This document shows positions 12,401 to 23,304 of a DNA stretch of 64,000 bases, piece after piece. The notes below the pieces were generated by a model. It was not told the origin of the DNA, made no database searches, and saw only the letters and a program-made list of their open reading frames with translations. Position 1 is the stretch's first letter. Every line of letters begins with the position of its first letter. Source of the stretch: Nemania diffusa (taxonomy: Eukaryota > Ascomycota > Sordariomycetes > Xylariales > Xylariaceae); assembly GCA_038501195.1 (NCBI GenBank), contig JBBPUQ010000009.1, positions 2,418,001-2,482,000 of the forward strand, given 5' to 3'. A program made the position numbers and the translations under genes.

Positions 12401-15400
12401 TAAAAGTAAAAAATATTTATTTTTTTTTATTAACTTATTAAGTTTGCAGTAGTTTATATAAAACTTTAATTTTTTGTTAAGCTTTTTTATAAATAATACT
12501 AGTAATATATAAAAAGCATTGTTAAATTTAATAAATTTTTTATATAAATTATTAACTAAATATTTACGAACTATTTTTAGTTTGTTTAAAAATATTTTAT
12601 ATAAAAAGTTATATTAAAAATTACTAAAAGTTTTGTTTTTTGCAAACTTAATTTTATAGTTTACTTTTAGTTTATAAAGCAATAAAGTATTAAAATTAAC
12701 TTTATTAAATATATACAGCAAGTTATAATATTTTTAGGAAATTATTTACAAAGCTTTTTTTTAAAAGTTTTTTTTTTTTTTATTAAAAAAGTTTTTTTTT
12801 TTGTTTTTAATAAGCTTGTCGATTTTATAAAAAGTAATAATTTGTATTTATTATATAAAATTGTTTTAAAAAACCAGCATATTAAAAGCAGCTACGCTAA
12901 AATTAGCTATTTTTATAAATAGCTTAGCTTTATATTATTTTAACTTATTTTTTTATATTTTGTAAAATTTTATATTGTTTATTTTTTATTACGATACAAT
13001 TTTTCCGTTTTTTTTTTGAACTTTTTTTTTTTTCGTTTTTGCTAAAAAACAAAAGTTGTTATTTAAATTGCGTTACATTTTGTTTAAACCTTTTTTAATA
13101 AGGTCTAGTTGTTTAATAATAAAAATTTAAAATATTACTTAATTTTTTTTAGCATTTTTTTGCTATTGTAAACATTTTTGTTTTTTTTTAACAAATTTTG
13201 CATTTTGTTAGTTTATATCAGTTTAGTATTTTAGATTTTTAAGCTATATTTTTGCCTAATTTATGCTTAAATTTCAATCGAAATATTAGTTAAAAAAATA
13301 GCTAAGTAGAAATACTATCTAATATTTGCAGCAATTAAAAAATATATCGTGTTTTTAAAACTAAAACTTTTTGATAATAATTTTGTAAACTTGTAAAAGT
13401 ATTATTGCTAAAAGTATATTTTTGAAGTTTTTTCTTTATATTTACAAAAATATCAACAAAGCAGTTTTAATATTTTGTTTTTTTTTTTTATTGTAGCTAA
13501 ATATAAATCGCAAATAAAATTAAGTAATAAAAAAAAAGTTTAATATTTTTACAATTTTTTCAGCAAATAACGCATTTATACTTATATATACACTTGCTTT
13601 TATATTTTTAAAAAAATTTTCAATAGTTAATAAAAATTTATTGCTGCTTATAATACATATGTACAATAAAAGCTGTTTTTTTAAGTACTTATTTATTAAG
13701 TTTAATTTGTTATTTATAAAATTTTTTTGCGATATTTCTTTTAAGCGAAAGTTTAATTTGTTTAAAATTATTTTTTTAACATTTTTGTTTTTTTAGTTTT
13801 TTTTATAATAACATTTTTTAAAGTTTTTGCTTTGTTGCAAAAATTAACAAACATAGCTACAATAGTTTATAAACATGCTTTTTTTTTAGCACTGTTTAAA
13901 AAACAGTTTTTTAATACGTGTTCTTTTTGCTAGCAGTTAAAACATTTGCTTTTTTTAGCTAGCTTTAACAATTTAAAGCTATTTAAAAAATTACAACTTT
14001 TTGCAACTGAAGTTTTATTAATGTTGTTACTTGTTTTAATGTTGCTGTTTTTGTTATTTTTAGTTTTGTTTAAAGTATTACTAGTATTATTATAAATGTT
14101 ACATAAAACTAACTTAGCTGTATTGCTAAAAAAAGTTAACTAATTAGTTTTTTGCTTAATATTGCATTTTTTGTTACTTATATATATTTAATAAACTAAT
14201 TAAATACAAAGTTTGATATATTAATTAAATAAAACATTGTTATCAAAATATACAAATAAAATATTTAGCAGCTTGCTAAATAGTTTGTTTTTAAAATGTT
14301 TTTTTTATTTTTTTTTTTTTAATTTAGTTTTTTTAGTTAAACAAACAAAATTTATTTTAAAGTTAAAAAAAGTAACAAAAGTATAATTATTAAAATTAAA
14401 AAACTTTTATTTTGATTTAAACTTTTTGCTTATATTAATATTTTTATAACTTTTTTTTAAATAGTTAAAAAAAGCTTTAATAGTAATTAATTAATTAAAA
14501 TAACTTTTAATTAAGTATAAAAATAAATGTTTAACAATTTTGCTACTAATGTAAGCTTTAATATTAATTATTTTTGCAGTTTTATTAGCAAACTAGTTTT
14601 TGTTAACAATTAATCGGCTTTTTATAGCATATAGTTACATTTTAAACTTAATATTATTTTTGTTTTTGTTATTATAAAAAACAGATATAAATATTTTAGC
14701 TAATTTGCAAGATTTTTTATTTGTTTAAATAAATCTTGAAGTACTATTTTTATAAAAAAATAAGTTAACAATATACTAGTTAGTTTTATTTAGCAGCTTT
14801 TAAACATAGTTATATTTAGCAGTAGCTACTTTTAACTTTTAAAGTAAATAATTAATAATTTGTTTAAAATAAAAATTAAAAGCAGGTTTTTTTTTATTGT
14901 TTTTTATTAAACAGTTTAGTTGTTTTTTTTTATTAACTGCAATTTTGCTAAACTTTTTAGCTTAATTAACAAAAGTTTTTACATATTAAATAAACAGTAT
15001 AACTAAATTATATAAATTTTTAGCTTGTTATTAATACATTATTATTATTAAAAATTTAGCTTTTATTTTTTAAAACAACGTATTAAAATGTTTAACTAAG
15101 TTAGCAAAAGCTTTTTTATTAACTAGTTTATTAAATTTAGTTTAAGTTTTTTTGCTTAATATAATAATAAAAATAAAAAAAAATGCGATTTTATTAAGCT
15201 TATACAATTTAACAGCGTATTTTTTTAACAAGTAGTTTGTTTTTTAGTAAAAGTTTTTTTAGTTAAAAACATAATATTTATATACAAAAAAAAAATTTTA
15301 AATTTAGTTATAAAAACTTTTTATTAAAGTAGCTAAAATAATTAATTTATTGTTGTTTTTAGCTTTTATAATAACTAAAGCATTTTAGCTAGGTTTTTTA

Positions 15401-15643
15401 AAGTGCATTTAAGCATTAGTTTTTATACGAAAAGTTGAAAAAAGTTGCTTGTTATTTGTAATTGCAAACAGTTGCAATTTGTCGAAAGTTAAGTTAACTT
15501 GTTTTTTAGCTTGCTGCTTAAAAGCAGCGCGCTTTTTGAATATTAATGCTATAATAACAACTTGTTATAATTTGATTTTTTTTTTAAAAAATATTTAAAA
15601 GTAGTTTTTATACTTTATAATTTATAAATAATTTGTAAATTGT
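9403..15643 (-). pseudogene. gypsy gag-pol remnants
   Basis: Decayed coding region between the LTRs. Landmarks on the minus strand: a CX2CX4HX4C zinc knuckle at 13944-13903, with one in-frame TAG and a Gly-to-Glu change before the His; RT with DYLNDF..IYVNNIFIY, active-site YVNN at 12163-12152 where the family has YVDD (GAY to AAY by G-to-A); then KSKFYV and TKFLKYIV. In the same frame 501 bases later is RNase H WHLVAYYFKTL (Trp at 11662-11660), then KIFDKKMLAVLLAF, ITNYQALKHFF-like, RQAKWVKLF-like (with TAA for CAA) and KKNILVNTL, the connection region. Most stops are TAA/TAG, where CAA/CAG would fit. The knuckle is in a different frame from pol, so gag and pol may have been separate or indels have accumulated. 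Integrase residues were not resolved. Confidence 0.85.
12152..12163 (-). other. reverse-transcriptase active site reading YVNN
   Basis: The codons TAT GTA AAC AAC stand where Ty3/gypsy RT has YVDD. Both catalytic aspartates have become asparagine through G-to-A changes, the expected RIP outcome on this strand. The enzyme could not be active. Confidence 0.85.
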
Positions 15644-15878
15644 TGCACAAAGCTTACAAAAAAAGCAAAGTTTTAAGCAAATAAAGCTATATTATACGAA
15701 AAATCTACAAATAAAAAAAAAAAAAAAAAAGTTAGAAATTTTTTTGTGCAAAAATTGCTTATATATGTGTGCAAAGCAGTTTAAAGCAGCAATAAGTGGG
15801 TTATTTATTTAGCTATATAATAGGGCCACTTATTTATTTAAGCAATCAATAGTTTTAGCACTAACCGACTTATAATTA
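15644..15878 (-). repeat. 5' LTR of the gypsy element
   Basis: 235 bp, exactly the length of the partner at 9168-9402. On the minus strand it reads from TAATTATAAGTCGG to GCTTTGTGCA. A TATA-like ATATATAAGC lies inside and could have been the promoter. It also contains a 9-bp inverted repeat AATAAGTGG..CCACTTATT (15791-15799 and 15836-15844). Confidence 0.88.
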
Positions 15879-17330
15879 AGTAGTAATAAAAAAGCTTGTA
15901 ATTTTAAAATAACAATAAAAAAAATAGTATAAATAGTTTATATTTTTAAATGTATTTTGATTAAATTAGTAATAAAAATATATAATATAGTTTTAAAACT
16001 AAGTTAAAAGCTTTTTTACTAAAGTTATAAAACTAAGTTAAAAAGTTTTTTTGATTTAATATAATATATAAAAACTACTTTATTTTTTAAAGCTGTTGTT
16101 TTGTTGTTTTATATTTTTTTTAATGCTTGTAGTATTTAAGTATTAAACTAGTTTTTTTAACTTTTTATTTTTAGTATTTTTTTATATAAACTGTTACTAA
16201 TAATACTAGTTATAAGCATTAAGTATATATTTAGTATTATAACATTTTAATTATTTAATTTATTTTAAACTTTAGTTTTTAATAAGCAAATTTTGTACTT
16301 ACAGCTAGCTAAATTATTATTAATTTAGCTTTTTTAATCTGTTAACTGTTGCAGCTTTTTAAAAAAGTACGTTTTATTTTAAGCAGCAGTTTTAAATCAA
16401 CTATTTTTATTTCGTAGTATAGCTAGTAATAAAAACATAAATCGATTATTTATAAAGCTAAGTATAATAAGTCGAAAAATATACGTTGTTTTTATAACTG
16501 TTTTAAACGCTTTTTTAAATTTGTTGCTGTTTTAATATAACTAAAACTAAGCTTTTGTTTAATTAAATTATATTATTTTATATTTGTTTTATGTTATTTT
16601 AGTTCTAACTATTTTTTTTTTAACAAACTAGTTTAGTTTAAAATAAAAACTATTTTTTATTTTAGTAGCAACTATATAGCAATATTTATTGCTACAACTT
16701 AGTTTGTACATTTAAAGCAATAACTAGTTTATAAACTATGTTTTAACAAACTATATTTAAGTTTTAATAAAAACTAGTTAAACTAACTTTTTAATTTTGT
16801 ATTTTAAACTAAATTAAATTTTAGTAGCAATTAAAACAAAAAGTTGTTTATATACTATTTGTAATACTGCTTATTAGTTTTAACATAGTAATAAAACAAA
16901 AAACAGTTGCTAAAGCTTATTTATATTAAAAGGGTTAAAAGAACATATTATTATAGCAAAGTTCTATAGCAGAGTTTTTTAATAAAATTGAACTTTAAAT
17001 AAAAACTTAAAAAGCAAACTGTTTAATAATTAAAGCAAATGTTTATAAAATATAAAAAAAGCTAAATAATTATTACAAAAAAAAACAAGCAATTGTTTTG
17101 CTTATATAAATTGTTTTGTTTTTGTTTAGTAATAATAGTGTAAATATTTTAAATTAATAATATTTTAAACATTTTATAAAATATAGTTTATATTTTTATA
17201 TATATAAGTATTTAAAACTGTTTAATATTAAAAAGTAATATAGTTTTTGTAGTAGTAACATAGTTTATTAAGCAATATTTAATTAGCTAAGTTAAAAGTT
17301 CGTAGTATTGTAAGCGAGCTATAAAGCTAT

Positions 17331-17695
17331 TTTAGTTAGCTAAACTAAAACGTTTTATAACTTGTTTATAACTTTTTTTTTATGTTATAATATTATAAAA
17401 TGTTATTTTTTTAAACTTTTTGTTTAATTTTTTTTAAGCTTTTTTAACTTTTTAATTGTGTGCTAATTTTGTATTAACATGTTAAGCACTAAAACAGCAT
17501 TTTAACTAGTTAAATTAAAACGTTTTATAATTTGCTTACAATTTTTTTGCTATGTTATAATAACTATAAAATGTTATTTTTTTAAACTTTCTGTTTAGTT
17601 TTTTTTTAGCTTGTTTAACTTTCTAAAAACTAAAGTAGTTTTATATATATAGTTGTACGCTGGTTTTGTACTAACACGTTAAATACTAAAACAGC
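17331..17695. repeat. tandem duplication of about 170-195 bp
   Basis: Copy 1 (17331-17498) and copy 2 (17501-17695) share TTTA-CTA-GTTAAA-TAAAACGTTTTATAA near the start, a TTATAA..TATAAAATGTTA core and the ending TAA-CACTAAAACAGC-like. Differences are mostly C/T and G/A. A third partial copy follows near 17740-17805. Confidence 0.65.
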
Positions 17696-19213
17696 TAACA
17701 AAAATTCATATTTAAAAGCTTATAAGTGTTGCTTTATTTTGTATTAAAATATATATATAGTTGTGTATTAGTTTTATATTAACGTATTAAATACTAGAAC
17801 AGTTAATAAAGCTTTATATACAAGCTAGTAAAAACTAATATTTAAAAGCTTATAAGTTTATTACAAAAAAAAAAAAGCGTTATTAACTAGTATGTATTAT
17901 TAGTAAAAATAACAATTATTAAACTTGTAGCTTATAAAGTTTTAACTAAAGCTGAACTAGCAAAATAAAATAAATTAATATATTAAAAGCTTTTTAAATT
18001 ATATAATATATTAGTTAATTAAACTATATATGTTTAAACTAAAAAAAGCAGCTTATGTTTGTTATATTTGTTTTAACGCTTATTTTTTTTTTGTAAATTT
18101 ATGTAGTAAAAAATAAAAAACAAACAATAAAGCAATAGTGTTTGTTTGTTTAGTTAACACAAGTAATTTCTGTTATTTAAAGCTTTGTAAAAAGCAAAAA
18201 ATGCTATATTGCGATTTGTTATCTGGGGTTTTAATTAGTAGCAATAGTATAAATTTAAATAAATAATATGTTGCAGTATATTTATACTTAGTTTATTTTT
18301 TTATATAACATAATAACAAGTTATAAGCTGCAGCTTTTTTTTTAGTATAAAATAGCTGTAGTAAATAAGCTACAAGCTTAAACAGTTTTTTTATAATTTA
18401 AACTGCTGTTTTAAAGTATAAAAACGCACTAGCAATAAGTTAAAAAAGCTAAAAACAAAAAAGCTTTAAATAACGTTTATATTGTAAGTTTTAAGCAAAA
18501 ACTACTATTAGCTTAATTGTTATTACTTTTTATGTTGTTTAAAACAGCTAATAAAGTATATTTAATTTGTTGTTGTTTTTAAAATAACTAAGTAGTATTA
18601 AACTAGTTCTACTGTTAAAAATTAAAAAAATTACTTATGTTATTTAATATGTTTTATATTTTACTTTTAAAGCAGAAATGTTTAATATTATAATTTAATA
18701 ATAATAAATAAAAAAAAAGTATAGCAAAAAAGCAGTAAGCTTTAATAAAAAAAATTAGTTGTTTTTTAGTTGTTTTTTTTTTAGTATTAGCTGTTTTTTA
18801 TAATATAGCTTTTTTTTTAAAAGTGTTACTATTTTTATTTATTTAGTTGTATATTTTATTTTTTTTGCTTTTAACTGTTAAAATAAATGTATAAATTTAA
18901 AAATACTGCAAGTTAAACTACTAACATATATATAATATAATAGTCAAAAGCACTTTTTGTAGCTTGAATTTTATAAAAGCAACTAATTTACTATAGCACA
19001 TTTAAAAGCAACATAAATAAAACAAATGTAACAAAATATCAATGTTTGTTATTTAAGTATAATTATTAGCTTTAGCTTTTAAAAGTTATACTAATAAGAT
19101 TTAATTGTTAAACGTAGCAATAATTAACGTTAATATTAATATTAGTACTTTTTCTAGCATATTTTTACTTTTATTAAGCTTTTAAGTACTAAAAACATTT
19201 GCAATTTATATAG

Positions 19214-19336
19214 CAGTACTACTAGCGCTATCGGCGCTTTTTTTAGACCCAAAGTAAATAACTTGTACAAAAAACCTATACAATATAAACTATTTAAAAG
19301 TTAAAGGGCTTTTAAAGCACGCCCGCTTCTAAAACG
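19214..19336. other. less-mutated island in the AT block
   Basis: A stretch with words such as CTAGCGCTATCGGCGC, TTTAGACCCAAAG and AAGCACGCCCGC, much richer in G and C than kilobases on either side. It is too short to call a gene. It could be a single-copy or later-inserted piece that met less RIP. Confidence 0.4.
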
Positions 19337-21413
19337 TTATATTAGTATATAAAACAGTTGTTTTTAAAAAATATTTAAACTAAATCAAAAATATTCAGTA
19401 GCTGTTTTAAAACAGAAAAAACTATTTAAAAAGCTATATGTTTTAACTAATAATATTATAAAAGCTAAATATGTTTTATTTAAATATATATATTGTTTAG
19501 TTTAAAAATTAGTAAGTGTTTAAGTTAAAAGTTTTTGCTAGTTTATTAAAGTTTGAAAACTATACTTTTATTAGTTCTAATTATATAATAAGTGCTAAAA
19601 CAACGTACTACTTTTACTAAAATTAACACTAATATAGTTTATAAATATATAAATACAACAACTATATAATTACTTTAGTACGTATAATTATATAGTTTAA
19701 AAACTAGCTATAGACTAAAGTTTAGTTTAACGCTTTTTTTAAATCTAGTTTATATTAATAATAAAATAGTTTATATAAATGCTACAACTTGCTTTATATA
19801 AACTTGTTTTATTTTATATACGAGCTAGCTTTATGTAATATTTACTACTAAATGTATTAAAAATATATATTATTTTTATAAACTTATAGCAAAAATATTC
19901 TGCTAAAATATTATTTTTATAACTTATTATATTTAATACAAATAAGCTGTTATACTTTTATGTTTTATTACTGCTTTATTAACAGTAGCTATATAATATA
20001 TTTTGTTTACTATGTTCGAAATATATATTATTTAAATATTTATTTTTAAACAAGTATATAAGTTTTATTAAGCATTTTTTGTTTAGTTTTTGTAGTACTA
20101 ATATTTAATATTCGAAAACTAGCTTTTTTTGTTACTAAAAGCTGTTTAAACAGAACTTTTTAATCTAGTTATATAAAAATAAAGCAGTTTTTATTACTTA
20201 GCTTTTGTTTACTAGTTATATAGCTATATTAAAAGTTTTAGCAGAATTGCTAGCTTGTAGAGCTATATTTAAACAAAGCACGCTAACTGTAGCAAAAAAA
20301 AAAGAATAAAAAAAATACAGCAAACTGCTGCATTATAGAAGTTATACTTAAAAACAACTTGTAGCAACAAATTTAACTTTACTACAGCTAAATTAGCAGC
20401 TATTTTATAAAGCAGCTTTTTGTAAAAAGTTGTTAAAACTTAGTTTATATAGCTATTACTTGTTAATTTAAAAAAAGTTGAACATATTACAACATATTTA
20501 TTTATAGTACTAAAGCAAAATTTAAAATAAAATAAGTGTATAAAAGTTAATAAAAAGCAAAAAAAAGTAAATAAAAGCAAATAAAAGCAAAAGATAATAT
20601 TAGCTAGTTATTACTATTAAGCTTTATTACTTAATACAAGTAGTAATTTTTAAATATTAAAAAATTGTTAGTAGTATATATATTTAAAAACAAGTATACA
20701 AATAAAACTAATAGTACAAAGCTTAGTTTAGTTTTTACTTAATAAACATTTTATTATTATAATATATAAACTGCTTTAATTTTTTTTATATTTTAGCTAT
20801 AATAAGCTGTAAACATTGTTGCTTTTTATAAAACTAAACAATTGTAAAAATTAAACACGCTTTTTAACTTTTTTCTATTAAAAAGTGTATAATTATACTA
20901 TTAAACTATTAGTTTAATATATTTGTATTTTAATTAGTTAAACGTACTAAAACAGCTTTAGAAGTAGTTTTATTTTTTTTAAAAACTGTTGTTTTTAATA
21001 TTTTTATTACTATTATTTTTTAGTACAATTTATATACAAATAAAAATGTTTTTAACAATAATTTTAACTTTTTAATACTATAAAAAGTATATAAAACTTA
21101 ATAGTAGCTAATTTTACTTTGAACTAAAAATAGCTATACTAAAACTTAAAACTTAAAACTAAGAATTTATTAAAACTTACTAAAAAAAAAGATTGAACTA
21201 ATTACATAAATAAATAAATAAAAACTTTATTAATTAACTTTTTTAATTATATTTTAATTAACTAAAAGCTTTATAAAAAACAATAATTTTTGAAACATTA
21301 AAAAGTGCAAATTTTTAAAAAAGTAAAGTTATAAATAAATAGTTAAAAATAACTTTTTTTTTTACTGCTATTAGTTAATAAATGTGCTTTAGTAATTAAC
21401 TACTTAATATATA

Positions 21414-21690
21414 AAGTAGTAATAAAAACTTAGTTTTAGCTTATTCTTTTGCTATTTTTAACAATATAATTAGTTATTTTATTAAAATTTAACAATTGCT
21501 TTTTTTAATAATATAATTAGTTATTTTATTTGGTATAATTAAAAAGCTTAATTAAAGTAGTAATAAAAATTTAGTTTTGCTTTAATTTTTTGTTATTATT
21601 AATAATATAATTAGTTACTTTTTATTAAAACTTAACAATTTTATAAACTTTGTATGTTTAATACAATTAAAAAGTTTAGTTAAACTATTT
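21414..21690. repeat. direct duplication of about 135 bp
   Basis: Two neighbouring copies starting GTAGTAATAAAAA-TTAGTTTT and sharing AATATAATTAGTTA and ATTAAAA-TTAACAATT (copy 1 from about 21414, copy 2 from about 21558). Differences are mostly transitions. Confidence 0.6.
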
Positions 21691-22952
21691 ATAAAGTTAT
21701 TTTTTAACTTAATATATTAAAAGTATATATAACTTGTTTTGATTTTTTAATTAATATAATAGTATGCTATATAAATCAATTTTTTTTATATTTTAGCTAT
21801 AACAAGCTATAAGTACTATTACTAACAATTACTGTTAATTTTAAATATAACAATTTTAGCAGTTTTTTATATTTATATTTCTACTTTTTTTAAAAAATAC
21901 ATCTTTTTTTTTTTAAATGTACATTTATAGTACTTTTTGTAATAGCTATAATTTTTGTATTAATTTTGCTTAATTAAACACTTGTTGCATTTGTTTCAAA
22001 TAATATAAATTAAATTTGCTTTTTTATAGCAAATTTAGTTTTGTTTTAGCTAAACGTTTAATTAGCTAAATGTTTAAATAAAATATATATATAGCTACAA
22101 TTGCTACTAGCACTATTATTATCGTTTATTTTGCTGCTATTTTTGTTATTTTTAGTTTTGCTTTTATATTTAATATTATTAGCGTTTTTATTTTTGTTAT
22201 TATTTTTTTTTAAGTTGCTATTATTATTGCTATTATTTTAGCTTTAAAACAAATAAACAAATTTTAAAGCAGAAAATTGTTTTTATTTTATTAGCAAAAG
22301 CTACAAAAAACATATATATTGCTTACTTTTAAGTACTACTATATAAAACTTGCAGTTGTTTTAATATATTTAAATATATTAAACTTTTTAATATGTTTTA
22401 AAACTTTTTTTTTTTTGTTTATACTTTAATACTTAAAAACGTTTATTAACTTTTTTTTAATTTGTAAATAATAATTTAAATGTTTACTAAATATAATAAG
22501 TGCTATAAAAATAGCAAAATAAACTGTTATATAAAAATGTAGTTTTAGCTAATTTTTGTGTTTTTGCAACTTTGGAGTTTTAGAAAAAAAGACAATAATA
22601 CAAAATAAAAAACCAAAAAGTAATTTAAAAACTTTTTATACAAACAGTATAGTGTAAAAATATATAAAATATATATAATTTATATAAATAACAGTTAAAA
22701 ATATATAAATAATACTTATATTTATAATATAAACTTTTTTTTATTTTTTATAAGTTAAAAAAGCTACAGTTATATTTAGGCTACATTTTTTATTACTTTA
22801 AGTTTTTATAACAACTAAACAAAAAAAGCTACAAACTATTAAGCGAACTTTTTTTTATTATTTAAGTTGTTTTTGCTGCAACTTTTTTATTTTAATTTAT
22901 ACTTTTGTTTACGTTTAGTTAAACACTAATATATTTTTACAGCTAGAGCAAA

Positions 22953-23040
22953 AAGTGTATAAAAGTTAACAAAAAGCAAAAAAAAATAAAAAGAAATAAA
23001 AAAAAGCAAATAAAAGCAGAAAAAAATATTAACTAGTTAT
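22953..23040. repeat. dispersed copy of the 20530-20610 segment
   Basis: GTGTATAAAAGTTAA-AAAAAGC, then AAATAAAAGCA and a final TTA-CTAGTTATTA, are shared in the same order and orientation with 20530-20610. It lies just before the repeat-rich leader of the large fossil frame. Confidence 0.55.
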
Positions 23041-23304
23041 TATATTAATACAACTTTTTTATTTAAAGCTTTTTTTTTTTATTTCTAGTTTTGCTTTTTT
23101 ATACTACAATATTGTTTTTATTTAAAGCTTTTTTTTTAGCTTTGCTTTTTTATACTACAACATTGTTTTTATTTCTAGCTATTATTGCTACATTAATACA
23201 ACTTTATTAACACAACTTTTTTATTTAAAGCTTTTTTTTTTTATTTTTAGTTTTGTTTTTTTACTTTTTTTTGTTTTAACTATTTATTTGATTACTATTA
23301 CAAT

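Larger units (their letters stand above)
9168..15878 (-). mobile_element. fossil Ty3/gypsy LTR retrotransposon (RIP-killed)
   Basis: A 6,711-bp unit on the minus strand between two 235-bp direct repeats. Reading the minus strand with RIP in mind gives, in order: 5' LTR, a gag zinc knuckle (13944-13903), reverse transcriptase (around 12205-11950), RNase H (around 11700-11460), the RT-RNase H connection segment (around 11460-11370), a remaining integrase-sized region, a purine run and the 3' LTR. The order RT-RNase H before the integrase-sized space, and the RNase H motif WHxVAYY, identify Ty3/gypsy rather than Ty1/copia. I could not see a target-site duplication (left flank TATAT, right flank AGTAG) or a clear primer binding site; both may have been erased. 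It lies nested inside the larger TIR element. Confidence 0.88.
15879..23304. other. AT-only RIP-degraded DNA, centre-right
   Basis: About 7.4 kb of A+T inside the TIR element. It holds decayed tandem and direct duplications (17331-17695, 21414-21690, and 20530-20610 with 22953-23040) and a short less-mutated island at 19214-19336. No family could be read. Confidence 0.6.

Noticed and set aside
9403..15643. Ty1/copia assignment of the LTR element
   Set aside because: A stretch after the zinc knuckle first looked like a copia protease, but RNase H with WHxVAYY follows RT in the gypsy arrangement and in the same frame, so Ty3/gypsy is preferred.
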